A stretch of DNA of 64,000 nt, taken from Agelaius tricolor (Eukaryota; Chordata; Aves; Passeriformes; Icteridae). The notes beneath the pieces are model-generated. The model was given only the letters and a program-made list of their open reading frames with translations. It was not told the DNA's origin and ran no database searches. The stretch is from contig JALJCS010000038.1 in NCBI GenBank assembly GCA_023055355.1, positions 2,542,001-2,606,000 on the forward strand, written 5' to 3'. Shown here one piece after another: positions 56,128 to 64,000 of this stretch (position 1 is its first letter; the number at the start of each line of letters is the position of its first letter). The position numbers and the translations under genes are program-made.

Positions 56128-56770
56128 TGTCTGTTGTGGTCTATCATTTTCTCTGAAAAACCCCTTTGCCAGGATTTCTCCTCCTGGGAAGCTGAGGAGC
56201 CTCACAATATTTATCTCCTTGCTTCTCCTGTGTTTTGCTGCTCTGGAATGTGGTGGCAGATTGTTTATCCAGAAGGTGTTTGGATCATTCAAGGTTTGAT
56301 TGGTTTAATGTGAATTGTTTTAACTTAATGACCAATCACCATCAGCTGTGTCAGCACCCTGGAAGGAGTCACGAGTTCTGATTATCATTCTTTGTAACCT
56401 TCTGTCTGTATCCTTTCTCTATTCTTTAGTATAGTTTTAGTATAGCATAATATAATATAATATAATATAATATAATATAATATAATATAATATAATATAA
56501 TATAATATAATATAATATAATATAATATAATATAATATATAATTATAACATATATATTATAATATAATATAAATCAATAATATATCAATAACATAGAATA
56601 AATATAATAACATATTAAATATATGTGAATATATTTATATGCAATATAAATATAATATATTTTTATATAAATATAATAACATATTAATATCACATCATAA
56701 TAAATTAGCCTTCTAAGAACATAAGAGTCAAAGTCATCAATTCCTCTTTCATCCTGGGGACCTCAGCAGA
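56128..56770 (+). mobile_element. ERV LTR with (TATAA)n expansion
   Basis: Begins near TGTCTGTTGTGG and shows the order ggatttctcctcctgggaag, ctgaggagcctcac, tgctctggaatgtggtggca and a CCAAT box at 56332-56336. Then come ctattctttagtatagtttt, an expanded AT block, AATAAA at 56699-56704, and ttagccttctaagaacataa before the end near 56760-56770. The layout parallels the LTR at 45614-46000, and I recognise the family as passerine. The ends are approximate and no target-site duplication was found. Antisense to VAV2. Confidence 0.72.
56448..56536. repeat. (TATAA)n microsatellite, about 18 copies
   Basis: A perfect pentanucleotide run inside the LTR just before its poly(A) region, followed by about 160 bases of less regular A/T sequence. 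It seems to have grown from the tagtatagtatag-type block normally found there. Confidence 0.92.
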
Positions 56771-59660
56771 TCCCACAGTGCTGAGATTTGCAGAGCTCTG
56801 TGCACCAGACGAGACCTGGAGGGGAGAGTTCAGCCCCCAGGCCAGCAGAGAGCAGCCCACGCCAGGTGACACAGTGACACCAGGGCTGGGTGACACCTCC
56901 TGGGCTGCCAGGCACCCCCAGAGCCCTGCTGAAAACCAGGCCAGCGGGTCTGGAGAGAAACGGCCCCCAAATGTCACCCCAGGGGCCGGGGTGGCATTTT
57001 TAGAAGCAGACAACAAATTCTCAGAACATTTCACTTAATGGCAGCAGGTAATGATGCTGAAAGACACCCCCCAGCTCCTGCCTAGAGAAGGAATTAAAAC
57101 CACAACACTCCACGTGTTCTGGAGAACTGGTGCAGACCTGCACACGAAATCAAGCTGCATTTTCACCAGTCTGAGCCCAAAATGTGCTTTTGGACAGGTC
57201 CCTGGGTGCTGGTGGCTGCACAGCAGGGCTCTGCTCTGCCAGCAGCTCCTCGGGGCACAGCTGAGGCTGGCTCCAGCAGCTCAGCACCTTCCTCACCCAA
57301 AAAAAGCACCAGAAATGGGGTTCTGGGGTGCCCCTGGGCCAACCAACCTGTGCACTGCTGCTCCAACGTGAAACAACTCTCCTGGAGCACAGCACCTGCT
57401 GGGGAGGGAGCAGCCACTGTCCAGAGCTGCTCTGAGCCTCCTGGGTGATGGGGAGAGCTGAGCACTCAATTTCTGAATTTCCAGCTCTGGGCAGCAGCAG
57501 GAGCTGAGGCAGGGGCTGGCAGAGCTGGGCAGAGCAGCCTGGGGTGGCTGCTCTGTGCCTGGGGACAGAGGATGGACAGACAGACAGCCCTGGGGGTCAC
57601 TCAGGGCTTCTTGCTCTCCTCAGCTTTAAATAATGAATGGTTTTGTGGCATTTCAGTATAGGAAGAAGCAGTGCTGGCAACAGGAAGGGATTTTGGTCAC
57701 GTTCACATTTAAACCAAGGGTGGGATGAACCCCCTGCACTGCACCTTCCCCCCAGGAACAGGAAAATACCAGAGTTTGAAATGCTGAACCCACAGCTGGG
57801 TACTCAGAACTCCCCTGGCAGCAGGAAAAGCCCCCCATGAGTCTCTACCAGCTCCAGAAAGCTTCAGAGCACATCCCAAAATCCCATCTGCCCTAAATAC
57901 ATCAACCCCAAACCCATCTTGTGTCCCAGGGAAGGAAAACCCACCCACAAGCACAAACACCCATTTTTCTTTCCACCTAAAGCACTCGTGCTGCCCTGGG
58001 CAATTTGCATTCAGGGTTTCAGTTCCTCTCCTTGCAGCACTGCAAGGAAATTAATTAACTGAAGAGTAACTGTGAGTATCACAGAGCTTGGGAGGCCCAG
58101 ACAGGAAATCTGAAGGTTAACCATCATCTCTAATGTAGGCACCAGATAAAAATCAGAATGAACTTTGATCAAGGGGAGGATGAAGAGGCCACTGGCATTA
58201 CTGTGATGTTGGTTGGTTGGGTTTCTTTTTTTTTTTTTTGAAGATTTTAAGATTAGAGGCTGTATTTTATCTGTAAGATTTCAATTAAGCATTCTCAGCC
58301 CTCGTGGAGGAAAGGGAGAGGTTTAATTCCTTACTAGAGAGTATCAAGCATCATTGCAATCACTGTGACATCAGTGAAAACCAGGTGAGAAGCACAAGAG
58401 CCATCACTCCTCAATCCTGGCTCTGTATTTGGAAGGAAACCCTAATTTGGAAGGATGCTCAGAGCATCCAGCAGGGACAGGGCTGCCCTAAACCAGCCCC
58501 AGCACAGCTCCATTATCCCAACTCACATCACAGCAACAAAACAGGCAACAAAAAGGAAATCACCCCCCATTTACGAGTCATTTTTTTGCAAGGGTGGAAT
58601 TGAATGAGAGACTCCAGCCAGAACTGAGTCTGGTTCTGGGAAGTTTCCTAAAGCATCAAGAGATTTTTTACCACCATGAATTAAAGATTTTTCTGCAGTG
58701 AGCAGTGCTTAAATTTTGGCCACAGACTCCAAACCTCCCTGGCTTTGGGCAAAACCCTGTCCCTGACCTCTCCTGGATTAAGACAAGGGCAGCTTCATTT
58801 CTGCCCAATTTATTTCAATCTCTCCTTGAGAATGTGACTATTTTACCTTATCTGGAAGATTTTTTATTTTCCCCTCCCTTGCCAAGCTCCAGAGGTAAAA
58901 TTTACTGCCCCAGCAATGCAGAGCAGTTCCTGCTCCCCATGATGAAAACAGGCTACAGAAAATTAATCTGCTGGCTACTTAATTTGTAAAGCTGCTTAAA
59001 AAGGTCAGGTCCCCAGCTCATAAAAACCACCCCTGAGAACAGATCCCAGCGATTACGGGAAACAAGGCTCTGGATATTTCTATGAATTAATGCTTGGGGA
59101 GGATAACAAGATAACAGGACCCTCTAATTTAACACCCACATCCCATTCCTGGCAGCTCCACACACTCATTTATTACAGTAACACATCAGGGGTGCACCCA
59201 AAGCTGGCACCTGGGGCTAGAGGGGGTTGGAAATCCTCCCAAAATGCTTTGACTGAACAGTTTCCAGATCTGGCTTTGTATTTCTGTAAGGCAAGTTCTC
59301 CTTTCTGAGCCAGGCTAACAGGGGCTAAACACACACAAGCAGAGAAATATTTTTATCATTTTTATCATTTTTTTTCCTCTGCTAAAAATAAGGAAGAACA
59401 TTATTTTGTGTTTTGTGGGGGGGGGGGCTATACTTTTTCAAACTAGGCTTTGGTAAATTATTCTATGGGAAGTTGTGTGTTGGGGATTAATCACAAATAT
59501 TTGTGTAATTCTGCACTGATTTATACTCTCTTAAGCAGGAAAACTTCACTGGAAAATCTCCCTGTGGGAGACACAGTGGGAATATCCAGGTTGGCTGTCT
59601 GGGAATTCCTGCATGGAATTGGGTCCTGTCAAAGCCAGCCATTCCCCAGGACATCATTTC
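56771..59660. other. Intronic sequence, no gene seen
   Basis: Mixed intron 1 sequence with a T-tract at about 58226-58240 and a G-run of about 12 at 59418-59429. No gene or mobile end was recognised. Confidence 0.5.
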
Positions 59661-59755
59661 CTCTGGAACAACCTGCTCCAGTGCAAGGTGTCCCTGCCCT
59701 GGGGCACTGCACGAGCACCCAGGTCCCTTCCAACCCAAACCAGTCTGGGATGCCA
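59661..59755 (+). mobile_element. CR1 LINE 3' terminus
   Basis: The order tctggaacaacctgctccag, gcaaggtgtccctgccctgg, ccaggtcccttccaacccaa, accagtctgggatgcc is CR1 3'-terminal sequence on the plus strand. Part of the middle (the gatgatct word) is missing or replaced. Confidence 0.78.
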
Positions 59756-62623
59756 TGGATTTAATGAGGAATTTCCCAGCCAGACAGGAGCAGCTCCAAC
59801 AGACAGTGCACAAGCAAAGCAGGCTGTTAATTGGGATATCTCAAATAAACTCTGGTAGCAGGGTAATTGCATTTGCAGAGCGTTAGGGAAGGTTGGGTTG
59901 CTTTTTGCTGTGCCAGGCTAATTAATTTGGTACAATTTGAGGATGCAGATAAGGCCCCAGGGATGTGTTGGGCTGGACCATTTCATGCTGAGCTTCAGCC
60001 AGAGGGGTGAAGAGGGGAACTGGCAGCAGCATCTGATTCCTTCTCAGCAGCTCCACTCCATCTCCTTCCAAAGCCACCCACTCTGCTGGACTGGGCTGAG
60101 AATTGTCTGGACAGGAAAGGACAACATTTGGAGCTTAATGGGAGAGGATCAATAAGTCTAAAACAGGCAGCAGCCCTAAAAAAGCTCACTGACCCACGAA
60201 TTAAAGTGACTTTACTGACACAGTTAAGACACTATCAACACCCAGTCAAAGGCAAACTCTTCATTTCCCCTTTTTCTTTTTTTTTTTTTTTTTTTTTGTT
60301 TCTGGCAGCATCCCTGCTTTAATTTCCTAAGTACCACCCAACTGAAGTTAATTTTTAGTACAGCTGCATGTATGACTTCCTTCTGCTTTAAATTATCCCT
60401 TCTCTTAGCAACTGCCTCCACCAACACACACACAGAGAGTGGAACTCAGGGAGGGATTTTTTAAGCCCAGAATTAAGGTGTGAGAACAAGCACCAAGGTT
60501 TTTGTCAGACTTGTGTACACTCAGCTCTGAGCAGGAGCTATTAAAAAGCCTGGTTTAGGAGCCAGCAAAATGCATTTAAAAAGCCATCCAGCAAACATTA
60601 AGGCAGGTCTGGCTCCTGTGGAAATGGCTGTGGCACACATTAGGCCGAGCTGTTAGGAATAAATTGTTCCTCTGCATAATGCAATGGAGACCACGCAAAG
60701 AGGGGAAGATGAAGGCTCCACAGTATTTTACAGGGCTATAAACAGCCAGGGAAATAAAACATCTCTCCTAAGGTGTAGCTTCCAATGCAAAAAGCTCTTA
60801 TTCAAAGCAGAGCTGCCTCCAGCTCCGTGGGGGAAAAGCTCTCCAGCTGCTGAGTGCCTCGGGGAGGGGAGCAAAAATAACATGTCATGTAAAGTCATCG
60901 TGACCTGTCACTTCTGCTCACACTCAGGGAGCAGATGGAGCCTTTTCCTGGAGCACACTCCACCAGGAACAGCCTTCCCAGGCCAGGCCTGGGGCAGGGA
61001 CCAACATCTGCCTGCTGCAGCTCTGGCAAGGGCTCCAGGGAGGAGAGGCTGAGGGAGCCAAGCGCTGCTCCCAGCCCTGGGGTGGGGATTGGAGCCTCCA
61101 GGGAACAAAGCTGCTCCACCTCTGGCTTTGGGGCAGCACAGGTAGAGCTCCAAAGGGTGCTGGCAGCCCCTGGGGGCTCTTCCCAGATCCCAAATCTCTG
61201 AGTTCTGTGAGCCCAGCACTCACACTCACACGCCTGATCCATCACTGCCCAGCCTGGCAGCAGGGACCAAAGGGATTTCATGGAATTTTTAATCCTCCTC
61301 CACTCCCAAATATCTCCTCCCACCCCAGGAAACTTTGCTCACACTGCACTGAATAATGCAAGGAACATCCTGTAAAAGTGATGCAACGGTCTGAAACACA
61401 ACTGCAGTTTTGGTTTCCTGCCATGTCAGCTCTCCCCTGGTATGGAGCTGCTGGGCTCACTCAGACACTCAACTTTTGAACTTTTGTCCCTCCTCCAGCA
61501 CATGGAATGAGCTCCCAGCTGCTCTGTGCCCAGCAACAAGGGGATCCCAAACTACTCAACAAAAAAAACCCCAAATCTTATAAAACAAATTTCAAGAGAT
61601 CAAGGCAGATGCTGTGATTTGCCGGCTTGCTCCAAAAACTCAGAAATCAGCTCCAAGGTCCCAGGGGGTTTTCAGCTGGGCACAAATGTGGATGCAGCTA
61701 TTTGGGGTTTTTTTGGAGGTGTCTTTGATGGGGGGTGTGTACAAACAAAGTCATTTCAAGCCCAGATAAACCCAGCTGGGAAAGGTTCAGCATTCCCCAC
61801 CGAGTTCTTTCTCCAGGGCAGCCCAGGGTCAAGCCCAGCTCTGAATGCTCGGGGAGGAACCCCAGGGTTGCACAAGCACCAGGATGGAATCCTCCTTCCC
61901 CACCTCCAGGCACATCCCAGAGCCTGACAGCAGTACCACTCCCAAAACGAGCCCAAATTCCCAGGGAAACAGCATCCAGGCAGGAGGGATGGTCACACAG
62001 CACCTCCAAACTTCTGCCTGTGCCTTGGACCCTTCATCCCTCCACAAGGAGCTCCAAGGTCTCACAGCAGGTCAGTGTGACCCCAAAAACTGCTTCCAAA
62101 CCCTCTGGAGGGTTGGGAAATGCAGCTCAGCTCCCTTCCAGCCTCTCTGCAGGCTGGGAGGTTTGGGGGTGCCCCTGGGCAGCCTGGGGAAGGGACAGCA
62201 CCCAGGGAATGCTGTGGAGGGCACAGACTGTCCCACAGCTCTCCAAACTTCTGGAGCTGCAAAAGGATCCATGTCCTAAACCTGGGACTCAGCACCACCC
62301 CAGGAGGAGGATAAGGATGAGGAGGGGAGGAAGAATTCACACTTCTGTCCCCTTCCCTTCACACAGCCATGCACCAACAGGCACAGCTATAACCCAGAAA
62401 TAACCCAGCAATAACCCAGCAGCTGAGCCCTTCCTGACAAAAACAAATTCTGGATTACAAAATCCAGCCCAGCTGTCTCTCCCCAAGCCCCAGCAGGGCA
62501 GAGGGACAACAAATCACCCTGGCCAAGGGTTCTGCTCAGGCACAATGACATCTGGGTGCTCTGCATTCCCAGATTATCTCTGGGATAACCTCAGCCCAGG
62601 ACCAGCAGCTCTGCTTGCAAAGG
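59756..62623. other. Intronic sequence, no gene seen
   Basis: Contains a T-tract at about 60275-60298 and an imperfect ataacccag repeat at 62390-62425. A 222-codon plus-strand frame at 61735-62403 has no domain and overlaps other open frames; it is not called. Confidence 0.5.
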
Positions 62624-63078
62624 GCCTGGTACCCAGTGGGGCCTGGCACCAAGTGGGGCCTGGCACCAAGTGGGGCCTGGTACCAAGTGGGGCCTGGTGC
62701 CAAGTGGGGCCTGGTACCAATGGGGCCTGGCACCAAGTGGGGCCTGGTACCAATGGGGCCTGGCACCAAGTGGGGCCTGGTGCCAAGTGGGGCCTGGCAC
62801 CAAGTGGGGCCTGGTGCCAAGTGGGGCCTGGTACCAAGTGGGGCCTGGTACCAAGTGGGGCCTGGCACCAAGTGGGGCCTGGTACCAAGTGGGGCCTGGT
62901 ACCAATGGGGCCTGGCACCAAGTGGGGCCTGGTACCAATGGGGCCTGGCACCAAGTGGGGCCTGGTGCCAAGTGGGGCCTGGCACCAAGTGGGGCCTGGT
63001 GCCAAGTGGGGCCTGGTACCAAGTGGGGCCTGGTACCAAGTGGGGCCTGGTGCCAAGTGGGGCCTGGTACCAAGCAGG
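62624..63078. repeat. 17-bp minisatellite, 27 copies, with a duplicated block
   Basis: Unit gcctggtaccaagtggg with variants at one site (tac, cac, tgc) and a 16-bp form lacking one base (aatggg). Twenty-seven units, four of them 16 bp, sum to exactly 455 bases. The nine-unit variant series starting at 62709 recurs in the same order at 62894, an offset of 185 bp. Open frames of 144-299 codons pass through on both strands with a 17-residue period and are not genes. Confidence 0.97.
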
Positions 63079-64000
63079 GCCTGGACCTGGGAATCCACGA
63101 GTAACACAAAAATAATCCAAGAAGCAATGCAAATAACCCAAAGCAGTGCAAACAGTAACAGGTAAGTGGCTTTTTTGGGCACTCACATCCACTGCTGAGG
63201 GAGATTCCTAAAGAACCAGGGTGTGGGAGCAGCCCACAGCTTTCCCCAGCTGCCTTAAACCCACACAACTGTGAAAATCCAGCAGTTGTCTGGTTTTGGT
63301 TTTTTCCCAGAGAAGTTCTGCAGAATTTTTTCAGGAATAACAATGCCAGAACACCCAGGGACGGGCATGAGCCCATCACCCTGGGATTATTGGTTCTCCT
63401 GGGATTCCGGGGAGCACAACACGAGGAGAGCAGGGTGGGAGGCTGAAAATCCATTTCAGATCCGCAGACACTGGAAATGTCAAAGCCCAAAGACCTGAGC
63501 CAGCCCTGGGTGGGATGAGCAGCCAGTGCCAGGAGGATTTTTGTCCAATTTTTGAATAAAACCCTCAGTGGGTGGAGGGAGGAGAAGCTGCACGTTGATC
63601 CTTCAGCACTCCAAGCCCGGCTGCTGACGTGCCAGAGACAAACCCAAGCAGTTATTAAAGCACCTGGAGCACAGACAAGTTAAATATCTCTTTTTGGGAG
63701 CAGCAGAGGCAGGTAATGACAGCCCTGCTCAGCTGAATAACGGGTTTCTATAGAGCCACAGCACTCCTGACACCCTGGCTGTGTCACACAGCATCCTCAC
63801 ACCCTCACACTGCTGTTGGAAGAGCTGCCTCTCAAAAATAAAGCTCTAAATCAGAGGGGGGAAAAGAAAAAAAGCAACAATAACAACAATAAAAAAAAAC
63901 AACCCAAAACCAAAAAGCCAAACCAACCAAACAAACAAAAACACCCAAAAAATAAAAAAAAAAAACAACTCTAAATCAGAGGGGGAAAAAACCCCAACAA
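63079..64000. other. Intronic sequence ending in an A-rich tract
   Basis: Unique sequence to about 63850, then an A-rich stretch with caacaataacaac motifs. The words ctctaaatcagagggggg at about 63844 and ctctaaatcagaggggg at about 63968 form a direct repeat around the A-rich tract, which runs to the window edge. Confidence 0.6.

Larger units (their letters stand above)
46568..64000 (-). other. VAV2: VAV2 intron 1 (3' part; continues beyond base 64000)
   Basis: Sequence upstream of the exon in gene orientation. No exon 1 coding sequence, 5' UTR or CpG island was found in 17.4 kb. A very long first intron fits what is known of vertebrate VAV2. Repeats and LTRs within it are listed separately. 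Confidence 0.8.

Noticed and set aside
61735..62403. 222-codon plus-strand frame
   Set aside because: Composition of translated non-coding DNA, overlapping frames on both strands, no domain.
62536..63490. Frames of 144-299 codons on both strands with a GAWYQVGPGTKW-type repeat
   Set aside because: Product of the 17-bp array read in all frames. No other evidence of a gene.

Overview
The window looks like bird genomic DNA, most likely from a songbird. The evidence is scattered 3' ends of CR1 LINEs, several endogenous-retrovirus LTRs that I recognise as passerine types, many GC-rich minisatellites, and no mammalian SINEs. The only coding sequence I can support is one 117-bp exon on the minus strand (46451-46567). 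It encodes 39 residues of the calponin-homology (CH) domain of VAV2, a Rho-family guanine nucleotide exchange factor, and has clean splice sites on both sides. It corresponds to about residues 69-107 of the protein, so it is probably exon 2.

VAV2 is transcribed right to left here. Bases 46568-64000 are therefore the 3' part of intron 1, and bases 1-46450 are the 5' part of intron 2. I found neither exon 1 nor exon 3, so both introns run past the window. No RNA gene, CpG-island promoter or second protein-coding gene could be supported. The long open frames are by-products of tandem repeats or chance openings.

Intron 2 (1-46450) is packed with tandem arrays: an 84/69-bp array at 6.66-7.29 kb, a 59-bp array at 19.87-20.46 kb, a 29-bp array at 25.66-26.74 kb, an indel-free 20-bp array at 29.14-29.84 kb, a ~32-bp array with an inverted segment at 29.85-30.26 kb, AT-rich arrays at 30.35 and 41.04 kb, and (GGGAT)13 at 33.04 kb. 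It also holds several 140-490 bp tandem duplications, LTR pieces at 1-267, 3160-3965, 40538-40862 and 45614-46125, and weak CR1 ends. Intron 1 (46568-64000) begins with an 808-bp solo LTR flanked by a perfect 6-bp target-site duplication, only 97 bp from the exon. It also contains five CR1 3' ends, a second LTR with a (TATAA)n expansion (56.1-56.8 kb), and a 17-bp array with a duplicated block (62.62-63.08 kb).

No multi-gene system is present. The main points of interest are exon 2 wedged between two LTR insertions, arrays with visible higher-order duplication, one inverted segment that forms perfect hairpins, and four unique stretches that look like candidate regulatory DNA. Family names are from memory; percent identities and database matches were not computed.
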